Source: Alisma plantago-aquatica
Taxonomy: Eukaryota; Streptophyta; Magnoliopsida; Alismatales; Alismataceae
Assembly (NCBI GenBank): GCA_963693085.1
Contig: OY856412.1
Span: 349,944,957 to 350,008,956 of the forward strand
DNA length: 64,000 bases
Reading direction: 5' to 3'
Part shown: positions 35,813 through 47,672 of the stretch, one piece after another
Layout of the letters: every line of letters starts with the position of its first letter
Position numbering within the stretch: the first letter of the stretch is position 1
Position numbers and translations under genes: made by a program
Notes under the pieces: model-generated
The model's database searches: none
What the model was told of the DNA's origin: nothing
Seen by the model: the letters and a program-made list of their open reading frames with translations, nothing else

Positions 35813-38800
35813 TAGTATGTTAACTAAACCCAATGTCAAAATCACATAAGGGTGTTTTAGTGAGAAACCCAATCCCAAATTACAATGTTAAAGCCACTTT
35901 AACCCTATTTGAAATATGCAATAAGTGTTATATAAGAACCAGTATGTACCTAGAAATCCACCAAGAAAATAAAATCATGATATCTTGAAAGAAATATTGG
36001 TTCAATAAATGAGATTTATGAGTTTTTGGTAGAAATCATGACTTTAAGATATGAATTTCATTACATGAAAATTTATTGATCTTTGACTACCACACATGTT
36101 TTATTGCTATCTATTTTGTTATGGTTGTACCGACATACACATCATGGAAATATGTTGATAGTTTTTTGTTAGCATTTTAAATTAAACTCAGGATCTATTC
36201 AGGTGCAAAGTTGTGCATTATTTACATAAAGAAATTAAGAGGTCTAAATAACCATAATTATTTAGATGTAATTTTATATTCAATCTTTTAAGACCTACGG
36301 TTTCTTCCTATATTGTGAATCCCCAGTTTTGTACTCCCTTTGGAGCTCAACTTTATTAAACATCTTACTGTATGAATCGATGAGTTGTTGATTATTAATA
36401 GTATATGTGTTTGGACTTATCTTGTATATATGGTTAACTACACTTGTCTCCACAGACACATTTATGGGAATCTTCTGGGAGGGGTCTTTATAGTCCAATA
36501 CTAGTAGTTGACAAATGGGATACAACTAAAATACAAACTAATTTGTAAGTATGATGAGGATATCATATATTATTTTACTAAAACTATATTTTGTGAAGAA
36601 TGATACTATTAAAACCTATTACAAGCCCCAAAAAGCACAGATGGTCCCTTCCAATGTCAATGATAATGATAAGGTAAAGTGAAAAGAGGTAGAGCATCTG
36701 AGGATGAAATTCAAAATTATATCAATAATTCCATGAACTAAGTAGATTTGGAAGAATAGAGAAAATTCCTCATTGTGGGCATGCATACTTTGGAAGTGCG
36801 CACACTGTTGTCAGTACCTTCTACCTGGGGGATTCTACATAATAATTGTAACCCTAACCCATTTCTATCTACAACTTCCTTAAGTTAAACCCTAAAACAA
36901 TATATGGAGAGGATATAGGGAGTGTTCTAGATAAGGATGATGTCAAGATAATATCCACAGAAAAGACATTTCAGGTCCTTATATGCCCAAACCTAGATGA
37001 AGTAACATATACCACCTAACAATAGAAGAATGCAACAAAGCTGTGGTGGAAGGACTATATCCATTCACAACAAGTTATTTCAATATATTTTGGAAGTATT
37101 TAGTCCAATTTTCACAAAAAAATTATATTGTCTTTGAAAAGAACTTGATAAAAAGTTGTATGCCCTTACCTAAATAACCAAAACCTTAATTTTAGAGCAT
37201 CATGTTGAAACCTAATCGAAGAAGATATGACAGACCGTGTGTTTTATGGGATCCAAATTACCCTATAGTATTTGTTTTCTCATCCAAACCCACAACATTT
37301 CAAGTTTTCTTATGTCCATGCTTTGTACATGGAGAGGACCTTGGGGATGGGACATGAAAATGACCCTAGCCTAACCTACCTAGGGTTGTTAACTAATGCT
37401 GACACTTGCAAAACTTGAGCAAGGAGGACAAAACCAAAATAATGATGGTATTAAGAACTAGAATGCAAATTAAGGCCAAAGAAATCATGCATAATGAAAA
37501 ATAAAGAGGCAAACTAGGGTATGACCAGGTTGAAACTTAGGCAATGGTCCAAACCAACCATATTCAGGTGTTACAATTGCTGGAATAATCACACATGATC
37601 CTATTGATTTCATAATTTTCTATGATTCTACTATAAGGAGAAAGGAAATTTCAAGGATAAGTGCCCATACCCACCTCCTCTATTAGCCAAAAAGAAAAAA
37701 CCTACCCTCTAGGAGGCTCATGTTTTTGTGCTCGAAGCGATAAAAGATCAAGAAAATGGAAAATATAGGTAATCTTTGTTGCATATCTTTCACATATTTT
37801 TTCTAACCATGCAAAAACTTATGATCCTAATTATGTATAGATACCTTTTAATACTCAAAGTGATATCAGTTATATTCTTGATATATCTATACAAATTAAG
37901 GGAACAAATGCATCATGGTTGTTAGGTGAGGGGTCCCTATTAGCTTTAATATATCTCAAACTAAAAGTATAATTTCAAAGTTTCTTCTATATAGAACATT
38001 GGTCTATCCTAGATGGTCTAGATTGATGCGTAAGCATTGTGCTATAAAGATAATAGTGATTATGTCCATTCCTAGTGTGCCTTTTTTCATGAGTGGAGGA
38101 AACAAAGCCATTACATCTTGATATGCTATAGTATAACTCACACCATGGTTTATAAATAATAAGAATTTTGTCTTGATACAGTCATAAATGTCTTCCCTGA
38201 CTACAAATTGTAGAGAATGGAGTGGAGGTGAGAGTTTACTTGGACATAGAGGTAAATTAGAGTTGTCAATATATGTTGTACTGTAAATACCCCATCCTTG
38301 TGATCAAATATCTACCAATTACATCAAAAAATATAAACAAATCCTTTTATAATCATGCTTTACATCAGAGTCAAGCTTTACCTAAGATTACAAAATTAGG
38401 AATTTGTTCGTATCTACTCTTCAACATGGCACAACTCTTGCATGTCTCCTCTAGGTCTTCTTTGATGACATGTCCATGAGTTCCCAGAGCGAACACAACC
38501 ACATATGTACCCCAATAAGGGAAATATGGATCAAATAGATGATCGGTAAAAAATCATAATTGGAAAGTAATATATGAACCAATCTACAAAGGATGACAAA
38601 AAGAAAAGAAATAAACAATATACCAAGTGTCCAAAGGTAACAATTGGTTTTCAAATTCAATAAGATTCAATATCCAATTTTTGAAATGAGGACTTTAGTT
38701 TTTCAATAGATAGAACATGTCAATGTGTAGTTATTATGGAATCCATGTGTTCTCTCTTACATAGAACAACAACATACCAACTGAGATCCCAGTATATTGA

Positions 38801-38844
38801 GGTACCCTATGTCCTTTGACTCTACATAGAGGTGTGGAAGCATA
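35813..38844. other. Unassigned sequence between the two CACTA elements
   Basis: This would be continuous with 16088-24081 before CACTA 1 inserted. It is AT-rich with only short frames. Apart from a possible gag relic near 37560-37715, nothing is recognised. Confidence 0.45.
37560..37715 (+). pseudogene. Possible gag zinc-knuckle relic
   Basis: One frame gives CYNCWNNHT, a stop, then after two more stops FYYKEKGNFKDKCPYPPP, which looks like two decayed CX2CX4HX4C knuckles. The family cannot be decided and no flanking pol was recognised. Confidence 0.3.
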
Positions 38845-38863
38845 CACTACAAAAAATTTGGCC
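38845..38863. repeat. Left terminal inverted repeat of CACTA 2
   Basis: CACTACAAAAAATTTGGCC, preceded by ATA and paired with 61716-61734. Confidence 0.9.
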
Positions 38864-39040
38864 TTTGTTGAAGAACATTTGTGAGGAACCAAAAATCGTG
38901 AATAATGATGTCCATTTGTGAGGGCTCATCCTTCAAATATGGGACCAAATCCCTCAACCGTGTTCTTAACATAGTTAGGCATTTTTGTGAACATTGGTCC
39001 CTCACAAATACATTTCTCACGAATTACCCCCTCAAAAAAT
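38864..39040. repeat. Left subterminal motifs of CACTA 2
   Basis: Repeated tttgtgagg, ccctcacaaat and ctcacgaatt-type motifs in both orientations, matching those at the right end. Confidence 0.65.
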
Positions 39041-39109
39041 CCATGCCAAATGTTCCCTCCATCTCATAATCCTTCCCTCCATTCTAAAACACTGATTCGT
39101 CTATCAAAA

Positions 39110-39480
39110 TTCAGTCCCGGCAGGCACCCTATTTGCGGCGAAGTCCACCTCCTTTCCCCCTCATTTTCATCGCCCACTGAACCCTCCCCCTCCTGATTCT
39201 CTCATCGGTTCCTCCGCACTCCTCCACCTTCAGAAAATGCCTCGACATTAAGGTTCTTTTTTTCTTACCGCCATTGATGGTTGCTGCCCTCCGCATTGGG
39301 TCATCCTTGACGCCAATCACCCTGCTCGGTTGCTTCCGTTCATCCTTGACGCCAATCGCCCTCCGCATTGCTGCTACGCAGTCACCAGTGCTGGATTGCC
39401 GTCGATCACCCTGCTCAGCCATTGGTCATTTCTGCTACGCAGCTGGATTGCTTCTTCGGCCACTGGAATCCTCTCTAGGT
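39110..39480 (+). promoter_or_regulatory. GC-richer leader of CACTA 2 (putative noncoding first exon)
   Basis: A CT- and GC-rich block with an internal direct repeat (tcatccttgacgccaatc, twice) ends at a plausible donor, ctctag|gttcgt, near 39477. A good acceptor, ttcatgtag, stands directly before the transposase ATG at 44201. This suggests a leader exon spliced across a 4.7-kb intron. Open frames here are not conserved with anything I recognise. Confidence 0.4.
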
Positions 39481-40199
39481 TCGTATCTTTTTCTCTTTTT
39501 CTCATTTGGGAGAGCAGTAGCCCCCACTTCGACCCCTGATAGCCAACATTGGTTCTTCCTCCAATGGGCTTCCAGTTCATACCTCATGTGTCTGCCTCAT
39601 CTCCCCCCAATGTGATCTACATAGGATTAGCTGGGTTTACTTTGGAAAAATACTAACCATCTAGTATTCATATGAGTTATCTCCCCCTCCCCTAAGGGTT
39701 AACATTCACACGTATAAGAAACATATCACAATGTTGAAAAACTTTGACTATCCTCAGTTGCATGGAGATGGTCATACAACAGTAATAGAGAGTAGTCAGG
39801 GGCGTGTTCAATATTTAGAAGCGAGGAAATAGCTCCTTGGGAGTAGCTACCATAACTAAATGGAAGGGAATCAAAGTTGTGATGTACATAAATTTACTGA
39901 TGTGTTTTGTCAATAAGAAAAGAATAATTTACTGATGTGATTGAGTAGATATAGTATTTGATTGAATATTGTCTTTCTCGAATATGTACAATATCTATTA
40001 GTTGTACAAACTCGAATTTATGTATAATACCTACCATGTAATCCAAGTCATACTTGATCAAATATTACTCATATATAATTGTTGAGGCTCAAGCTTGGTT
40101 CAAAGCAATACACATGTGTGCATGTATGTTTAATTTTGCTACTGTGTTCTATTCTATATGAACAAGTGTTCTCATGACACCCATATATATGGGTCAGAG

Positions 40200-40400
40200 C
40201 CAAAGTAGTTGATAATGAATGTATTAATAATATTTTTGAAGACAGTATGAATGAAATAAGCAATACCTCCTTTAAATCTATTATATGTATCCTTTACTAT
40301 ATCTGGTGGTATAGAAATAAGGTGATTTTTGAGGAATGGTTAGTCAATGTGAGTGTGCTATAGTCTATTATCCATAATGAGATAAAAGTGCTTCTTTACT
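40200..40400 (+). pseudogene. LINE C-terminal fragment
   Basis: One frame reads IWWYRNKVIFEEWLVN, then IIHNEIKVLL, the usual pattern near the C-terminus of plant L1-type ORF2 proteins. It has an internal stop. It could be the tail of an older LINE copy upstream of the one at 41093. Confidence 0.45.
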
Positions 40401-40697
40401 AAACGAGCCATGTGTTCTTTTTCCTGGAATTGATATGCTTGTGCTTATTTTCTAAAGATGAAGAAGGGTTCCATCTGATGTTACTGGTTTATTGATGTAG
40501 TGGTGATCAAGATGGTTGTATGTGTTCTACAATGTTGGAGTTTCCATACTAAGTTAAAAGTGCTTCTTTTCTAAGGGGGTTCCGTCTCCCTTTTTTGGAG
40601 TTTCCTACTTGTCCTTATGTTCAGAAGATGAAGTAGAGCTTCTATCTGGTGTTTTTTAGTCTATTGATCTAGTGATGATCAAGATGGTTGCTTGTAA
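40384..40697 (+). repeat. Tandem duplication, about 172-bp unit
   Basis: Two diverged copies begin aaaagtgcttctt (40384 and 40556) and end gatcaagatggttg. The copies differ by many substitutions. Confidence 0.7.
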
Positions 40698-41092
40698 ACT
40701 GTTGTGCTGAAATGACCTTTCTTTTGAAGAGCAGTTCTAGAGGTGACCAAAGCATCATTATGATTAAAAACCCTTACATTTAAACCCATTCCTATAAACA
40801 CATTTCTTATTGGGTGAAAATTGTATATTGCTTTGGTGGCTGCATTAACTTGCTTCTCAAGTGAGGCAAAGCTTGGGGAGTTACATTCTTCTCTTCTAAC
40901 TCAGCATTGTTGGCTTTTCTTTTCCCATAGTCAATTTTCTTAGGAAAGATCTTGTCAAACATGTATGATGGAATCACCAACATGGGATTATATTTTTATC
41001 TTCCTCCATGCCAACATGGTTTAGATAGTTGACTCTCATGGAAATAATATTATCATGGGGGTTCACTTGATTTTTCATGTATTTTCATTCTC

Positions 41093-41795
41093 ATGTGGAC
41101 ACTCTATAGAGTATCAACAGGAGTTCTAGGATTCTTTTGTAATAAGAAGAATACGTCCAGAGGTAGAGGGAGAAAGGGGTCAACTGAGGATAACAATGCT
41201 ACTTTATCCAATAAGTTTGATAACTTAGCAACTGTTTATGAGAAGCTCAAGCCAGTGAAGTACTGGTTAAAAATGGTTCCAAGGATCAAAGAAGGTCTAT
41301 CCATTATCTCCTGGAATGTTATGGGCTCAACATAAAAGATCCTGAGGTTTAAAAGGAGGTTTTGAGGCTTAAGATTCATATTATTGTGTTGAATAAGACT
41401 AAAGTTCATGTGGGGAAGATCCAAAAATTGCTTAAGAAATATTTGGGTAGTTATAGTGGATTTCTCATCACACTAGTCATGGTATTGGGAGAGTTTTTGT
41501 TTTGTGGAATGGTATCTAATGCTCTATTGAAAAGCGTTTATAATATGATAAATTAATACATACTAGAATCACTACTGGGGATAAAAGATTTCTTCTTACT
41601 GCTATTTATGGTCACTTGTACGAGTGTCGTTCTGTTTTCTCACTGCGTTGTTTTTGAATGTTTTGTTTTTGGTACTAAGTATAATATAGCCTGGTGTTTT
41701 TGCATTTTGCAGAGGCACACTAAGTCATTGTCAACATTTCAGAGGTCTGCTCTGGTTGAGAAGTCTAGGCAGAAGCCTCAAGAAAGAATGGGTGT
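41093..41795 (+). pseudogene. L1-type LINE relic, endonuclease end
   Basis: A basic stretch with SNKFDNLATV resembles the end of plant LINE ORF1. It is followed by the start of an AP-endonuclease domain (LSIISWNVMGS at about 41300; IHIIVLNKTKVHVGKIQ at about 41366) and RFLLTAIYGH at about 41585. Stops and frameshifts break it. The foldback at 41796 interrupts it, and the reverse transcriptase end resumes about 300 bases after the foldback. Confidence 0.75.
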
Positions 41796-41966
41796 TCTTA
41801 GTAATGTGGGTTCCTCCTTGTTCCCTTAATTGTTAAAACAACATTTGTATATATGTCTTTTTTCCTTTACCCCCTCCATCTAAAATAATACCCTTTCTGT
41901 AACATGTGGTTGTGCTGCAGGACCTAAAAGCCAATAACTATATTAATGATCCTCTGCTAAGTGCAG

Positions 41967-42089
41967 CCCAGGGCTCCCATGGGATACATCCATCCCTAAT
42001 ATAATAGTTGGCACTTTGGAGATCTTTGGCATGGATGGAGGATGCTCAGCTGTGGTGAACTTCTCTGCAGGCTTTTTCAGGATCTCATT
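41967..42089 (-). pseudogene. AGO4-clade ARGONAUTE fragment, left arm
   Basis: On the minus strand an uninterrupted frame reads NEILKKPAEKF..., AEHPPSMPKISKVPTIILG and then MDVSHGSPG. The block VPTIILGMDVSHGSPG is diagnostic of the PIWI domain of the plant AGO4/6/8/9 clade (AGO1-type proteins have ADVTHP instead). The Asp codon at 41988-41990 is the first acid of the slicer triad. The upstream NEILKKPAEKF part is not recognised and may be intronic. The fragment is about 41 codons and clearly not a working gene. Confidence 0.75.
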
Positions 42090-42206
42090 CGCTGTGGAAA
42101 CATGAAGGGTGTTGTAATTAAAATCTTTTAATGTATTTCGTTTAAATTAGTTAAACGAAATACATAAAAAAAATTTACTGACAATGCACTTAATGTTTCC
42201 TCAACG

Positions 42207-42338
42207 AATGAGATCCTGAATAAGCCTGCAGAGAAGTTCACCACAACTGAGCATCTTCCATCCATGCCAAAGATCTCCTAAGAGTCAACTATTATATTAG
42301 GAATGGATGTGTCCCATGGGAGCCCTGGACAGTCGGCC
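42207..42338 (+). pseudogene. AGO4-clade ARGONAUTE fragment, right arm
   Basis: The inverse copy of the left-arm fragment. It reads NEILNKPAEKF, EHLPSMPKIS, a stop at 42279-42281, then ESTIILGMDVSHGSPGQS, with the Asp codon at 42306-42308. It keeps two more residues (QS) of the AGO4-type sequence than the left arm, which shows that the source was longer. Confidence 0.75.
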
Positions 42339-42814
42339 TTTAATTAATCTTTAGGTACAGAGCTGCAGTTAGCATAGGATCATTACCATAGTTATTGGCT
42401 TTTAGGGCTTGCATCACAACCACATGTTAAAGAAAGGGTATTATTTTAGCTAGAGGGGGTAAAGGAAAAAAGACAAATATACAAATGTTGTTTTAACAAT
42501 AAAGGGAACAAGGAGGAACCCACATTTCTAAGACAAATATACAAATTGATGCTAAGTGTGCACAAAGATGGTATGATACTAACTTATAATGATACATATC
42601 ATACAAGTGAACCAGAAGTTACCATCATTATTTCTGCCATCATTATATCTGCCCATGCTTTAGTGCTTCTATGCCCATCATTTGATTTTTAAAGATATCA
42701 AACGTATTTATACATCATTTCAGTTTCCATTGGAGACTAGAACTTTGCAATTCTACTATGTCTGCCAATCAAAATTTCTGGTCCTCTTCCTTTTCACTTC
42801 CTACTTCTATCTGT

Positions 42815-43510
42815 GATGAAGTGGAAATAACTATTATAAATTTCTTGTGGGGATAGTGTGAAGTCAAGAATGATATCCATCTTATTAAGTGGGATGATGT
42901 AACCAAGGTAAAGTATGAAGGTGGTATGTCTATAAAAAAAGGATAGTGTGAAGGCAAGAATGATATCCATCTTATTAAGTGGGATGATGTAACCAAGGTA
43001 AAGGATGAAGGTGGTATGTCTATAAAAAAAGTCAAGGACGTTTGTAAGGTTGCTATGATCTTATATATCTGGATAGTAGCTTCAAAGAAAGGTAGTCTAT
43101 GGATCAAATTGATCCATGAGAAATACCTTCTTAAGGATTCTATCTAAAATATTGATATCTATGGTCAACTTTCTTGGTATTTAATTTAGATGATCATACA
43201 TCTGAATTTAAAATCCTATTACAAAAGATTGCTAGAAACAACATCTCAGTGATGAACAACCTAAAAAAAGAGGGTTTTTCTATACTTCTATATGTTTGTT
43301 ATGTAGAAGTTCTAATGAATTTATCATTCATTTATTCTTTAATTGCCATGTAGTTGATTTCATCGGGGTAAGGCTGTTGAGTGTAAACTCACTGATAGGA
43401 TTCCCCTGTCATGAAGATTGGACTCATGATATAAAATATTTAAGGTATACTGTCTTGTCTAAGATCAGGTTGTTGTTGCCTAAGGGAGATGCTGGGTCTA
43501 CTTTCTGAAT
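42815..43510 (+). pseudogene. L1-type LINE relic, reverse transcriptase C-terminal end
   Basis: The frame reads FLWG, then KNDIHLIKWDDVTKVK, EGGMSIKK, KDVCKVAMILYIW, SLWIKLIHEKYL and finally a zf-RVT-like part (LCRSSNEFIIHLFFNCHVVDF, 43296-43360). This is the order found at the C-terminus of plant L1-type ORF2. Stops are frequent. It is probably the same LINE as 41093-41795, with most of the reverse transcriptase missing where the foldback lies. Confidence 0.75.
42851..43030 (+). repeat. 90-bp tandem duplication inside the LINE relic
   Basis: Two adjacent copies begin ggatagtgtgaag (42851, 42941), almost identical, and repeat the IHLIKWDDVTK segment. Confidence 0.9.
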
Positions 43511-44200
43511 CCTTTTGGTGATCTTGTGATATGAAGTGATGTCTTGATGATCTGTTTTCTTGAAGATTTTGTGATTGGATTGTCCCTTGGCCCTGTTATA
43601 TAGTCTCTCTATTTGGGATGGATGGATTTGTGAACTATTATTGATTAGGTGGGTACCTATGCGATTGCAGTTCTTGAAGGATTTTTCTTGTTCTTTTGAA
43701 GCTCAACTCTGGGGATGCATATGAAGAATGTTTAGTGATCAACAAAAGTTTCTTCTGCCTCTTTTTTTGCTGCAATTGTTGCAATAAAATTAGTCCTTTT
43801 ATACTACTGTTTCTTTGATTTTTTTTTCTATTTCCTCTTGTGTCTCCTATTCTAGCTTCTTTTCTTTTCTTTTTTTGCAATTTCTCCTTCATTTCATGTT
43901 CCTGCTATTGCATCTAAATTTTTGTTACTTATATGTCCCCTCTTATTGCTATTTCCTTGTTACTCATATCAGAAATTCAGATTCTTAATCAAACCTAGAC
44001 TACTAGTACCACTTCTATTTGCAAGTTTTCTTCTACTTTTTCTTACTTATTCTTGCTCCTACATGACTACATCTAAAACAGCTGTTGCTATTTGCATGTA
44101 TTGTTAAAGCTTCCTGATCTCTTCTTATATTTTCCTAACAGCTGTTTCCTAACATCTCAAACAACTGTGCTTAACTTATTATATATTTTCCTTCATGTAG

Positions 44201-47200
44201 ATGGATTTTCTAATAGATCGGAGTTGGATGTATATTGGGAACAGAGTGCGAAGTGATGTATTCAAGGCAGGGTTACGAAAGTTCATTGAGTTTTCTCTTA
44301 TCCATCAGAGACCAACTAGACAGGGGAAACTAATATGTCCTTGCAAGGTATGTTTGAACAGATACCTTAAAACAAAGGAGGAGGTATTCTCACATGTATT
44401 ACAAAAAGGATTTGTGCATAGCTATGATGTTTGGACGTTTCATGGGGAGGTGATTGGTAGGAGCAATCCTGTTGTGGCACCAAACATGCCTAGCACCGAC
44501 AATATGCATCAGATGCTGGAGGATTTGTTTGGTATGGGTGACACAACAAATGACCACTCTACTGAAGCTACAGAGGAACCTGCAAATGCAGATGCACAAA
44601 GATTTTACAAGCTACTAAAAGAGGCGGATCAACCACTCTATAGAGGTTGCACAAGTCATTCTAAGCTATCGTATTTGGTTGCCTTGCTATTTCTGAAGGA
44701 GGAATCTGGATGGTCCAACGATTCTTTCACAAAGTTTTTACAGTTGATTATTTCAGGATTTCCAGAAGAAAATTGTCTATTCTCGGAGACATACTATGAA
44801 GCAAATGCGATCGTGAAGGATTTACGACTTGATCATTCTACTATAGACGTATGTACAAATAATTGCATGCTTTTTTGCAAAGATGCAGCTTCAAAAGAAA
44901 ATTGTGATACTTGTGGTGCTTCAAGATGGAATGAAAAGCAATACAAAACAAAGGGAAAGAAGGTAGCTGCTAATTTCATGTATCACTTCCCTTTGATACC
45001 TCGTATAGAGAGGCTCTATATGTCTTCATCTATTGCTAAAGATATGATTTGGCCATCAGAAGTAAAAGGCAAGGATGGTCGTATTCATCATCCTTCAGAC
45101 ACACCAGAATGGTTGTCTATTGATGCCAGGTATCCAGACTTTGCTGTTGAACCACTCAATATTAGATTGGCATTAGTAACAGATGGATTTAATGCATTTG
45201 GCAATATGAGTGCATCACATAGCATCTGGCCTGTGTTGGTGACACCTCCCAATCTTCTGCCTTGGCTTCTTATGAAAGAACAATTTATTATGATGTCCCT
45301 ATTAATCCCAGGTCCACATATGGTTGGCAATGACCTTGATTTATACTTGCAGCCATTAATTGAGGAGTTGCAACTACTTTGGGAGCTTGGAGTCAAAGTT
45401 TATGATGCATATAGAAAAAGGAACTTCACTATGTGGGCAATGATTTTATGGACCATTAATGATTTCCTTGCATATGGTGACTTATCTGGTTGGAGCATTA
45501 AAGGTAAGAAAGATTTGGGATGTCCTTGTTGTAATGTGGAGACTGTATCAAAATGGTTACAATATGGGAAAAAGCAATGCTATGGTTTCCATCGACGTTT
45601 TCTTCCAATGAATCATCCATATAGACGTGATAGGAAAATTTTTGATGGTGAAAAAGATTTTCGACTTCCACCTAAGCCACTATCTAGAGAAGATATACTG
45701 AAGCAATTTGATGGATATGAAAATATCACATTTGGAAAAATGAATAAGCGCAAGAGGCTTGGAGATCAAATTCAACCATTACCTCCTGGTTGGAATAAGA
45801 TAAGCATCTTTTTTCAGCTACCTTATTGGAAGTATGTATCTGTTAGACACAATTTGGATGTGATGCACATAGAAAAGAATGTGTGCGAGAATATTTTAAA
45901 CACATTATTGGGTGATTCAAAGAAAAGTAAAGACAACTTACAAGCTCGTCAAGATATGAAGAAAATTTGCATTCGAAGAGATTTATGGCCAGTAGATGCA
46001 GGTGACCGCTATTACTTGCCTCCAGCATCTTACACCATGACTAATGCACAGAAAGATAAGTTCCTGTCTGTGTTAGAAAAGTTGAAAGTTCCTTATGGCT
46101 ATTCTTCTAACATATCTAGGTGTGTTAGCAAATCTGATAGAAAACGTGTTGGGCTAAAAAGTCATGATTGTCATGTTCTTATGCATCAACTTCTACCTGT
46201 TGCCTTGAGACATTGCATAATCTTATATGTGTACAATCCTATTTCTAATTTGTGCTCATTTTTCAACAAGCTTTGCTCTAACATTATTGATGTGGAGAAA
46301 TTCAAAGAATTGGAACAAGAAATTGCTGTCACTCTTTGCCAGTTGGAGAGAATCTTCCCTCCTTCTTTCTTCACCATCATGATGCATTTGCCCATTCATT
46401 TAGCTTATGAAGCCAGGCAAGCCGGATCTGTCCGAACAAGGTGGATGTACCCAATAGAGAGATACTTGAAGAAATTGAAGAAGTATGTAAGAAACAAAGC
46501 TAAACCGGCTGGTTGTATTGCTAGCGGATATTTAGCTGAAGAAAGTTTGACATTTTGTGGTAGGTACTTGCATAATTTTGAGACAAAACTGAACCGCACT
46601 CCTAATAATGTTGATGGATCTCCAATTAGAGTTGGAGTGTCAAGAAATTTCGACATCCACACTTTGGAACAAGCCCATCGTTATGTCCTTTTCAATAAAG
46701 AGGAATTGGATGTTTACAGAAGGTAAGATTTAATTACGTCCTAAAATTCTTGCTGATATTTGTATATTTGTTGTACATTAATTTAGACACTTCTTATAAA
46801 GCAGTGAACACATGTGTATTCTTCAAGATATGAAACCCAACATTGCCCCACGGACCCTAGAAACAAAACATGCAAAGGATTTTTCTAAGTGGTTGAAAGA
46901 GCATGTAAGTCTCAAACATAAATATTGTTGTCACTCTTAATGTTCAAGTTAGTGTAGATTACATTAATGTTTTACTTTTTTACGAAGGTAATGCAAATGC
47001 GAGAGATTAGGCCGAACAATATTAGCGATGATTTGAGATGGTTATCCCAAGGCCCTTGTGCTGAGGGAATGTCTTATGAAGGATTTTCGGTCAATGGATA
47101 TCATTTCCATTCAAAGCACATTGAAAGTACATGTACTACACAAAATAGTGGAGTGTATTTGTGTGCTGACACTTCAAGTTATTCAAGTGGTAGAGATCGA

Positions 47201-47672
47201 AATCTTATAAATACTGAAGTCACATACTATGGCTACTTAGAGGAGGTTATTGAGCTAACTTATGGTCCAGGAATCAAAGTTCCATTGTTTAGATGTTCTT
47301 GGTATGATGAAATCATCTAACGGGTTGCGAATTGATGAATATGGGTTCACACAAATCAACACTTCAAGGATAAAAAAAAAGGAGGAACCGTTTATCCTGG
47401 CTTCTCAAGCATTGCAATGCTTTTATGTGAAGGATCCTAGTGTTGATGATTGGTGCACAATGCTAAAGCATCCTCCTAAAGATTATTTTGAAGTACCTCT
47501 TATTGAGAATTGTTTGACTGGTTTACAATCTGAAGCTATTGATGGTGGTGTAACTAGTGATGTGTCTTGGACGAGGAGTGACACTGAGGGATCTTTTGTT
47601 GATAGAACTAAAAAAAGAATGATGGGGCTAATGTTTAGTTCATTAATCTGTCTGTGTTGTTTGCAAGTCTAG
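44201..47672 (+). CDS. TNP2-type CACTA transposase, near-intact (one frameshift)
   Basis: Exons: 44201-46722, 46805-46904, 46988-47672, with GT/AG borders and matching phases, about 1100 residues in total. The transposase-associated domain is residues 3-80 (DRSWM, CPCKVC). The Transposase_21 core is about 250-480, with VTDGFNAFGN (Asp 328), PGNDLDLYLQPLIEEL (Asp 378/380) and DFLAYGDLSGWSIKGKK. RHNLDVMHIEKNVCENI (550-566) carries a further acidic pair. A DUF4218-like part spans about 620-790 (GLKSHDCHVLMHQLLP, IERYLKKLKKYV). The third exon holds the DUF4216-like part (EGMSYEGFSVNGYHFHSKH, then GLRIDEYGFTQIN, PFILASQALQCFYVKDP). One extra base near 47306-47312 shifts the frame between FRCSWYDE and NGLRIDEYG. 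The first exon is open for 841 codons. Family role: DDE-type cut-and-paste transposase that acts on the CACTA ends. The start follows an acceptor, ttcatgtag. Confidence 0.88.

Larger units (their letters stand above)
41796..42533. repeat. Near-loopless 738-bp foldback carrying an AGO4-like fragment in both arms
   Basis: The left arm 41796-42145 and right arm 42151-42533 are inverse copies of each other along their whole length, with a 5-base centre (42146-42150) between atgtatttcgtttaa and ttaaacgaaatacat. The right arm has about 33 extra bases near 42330-42362. The outermost paired bases are tcttagtaatgtggg and cccacatttctaaga. Differences between arms are scattered, so the inversion is not brand new. 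Each arm encodes the same PIWI-domain fragment (separate entries). A transcript through this region would fold into one long hairpin. Confidence 0.9.

Noticed and set aside
39274..39615. 113-codon frame in the CACTA 2 leader
   Set aside because: No domain, several overlapping frames on both strands, and low-complexity CT-rich sequence.
41796..42533. Calling the foldback a MIRNA gene
   Set aside because: The arms are hundreds of bases long and no defined miRNA/miRNA* duplex can be picked without small RNA data; a long siRNA-type hairpin is the more careful description.
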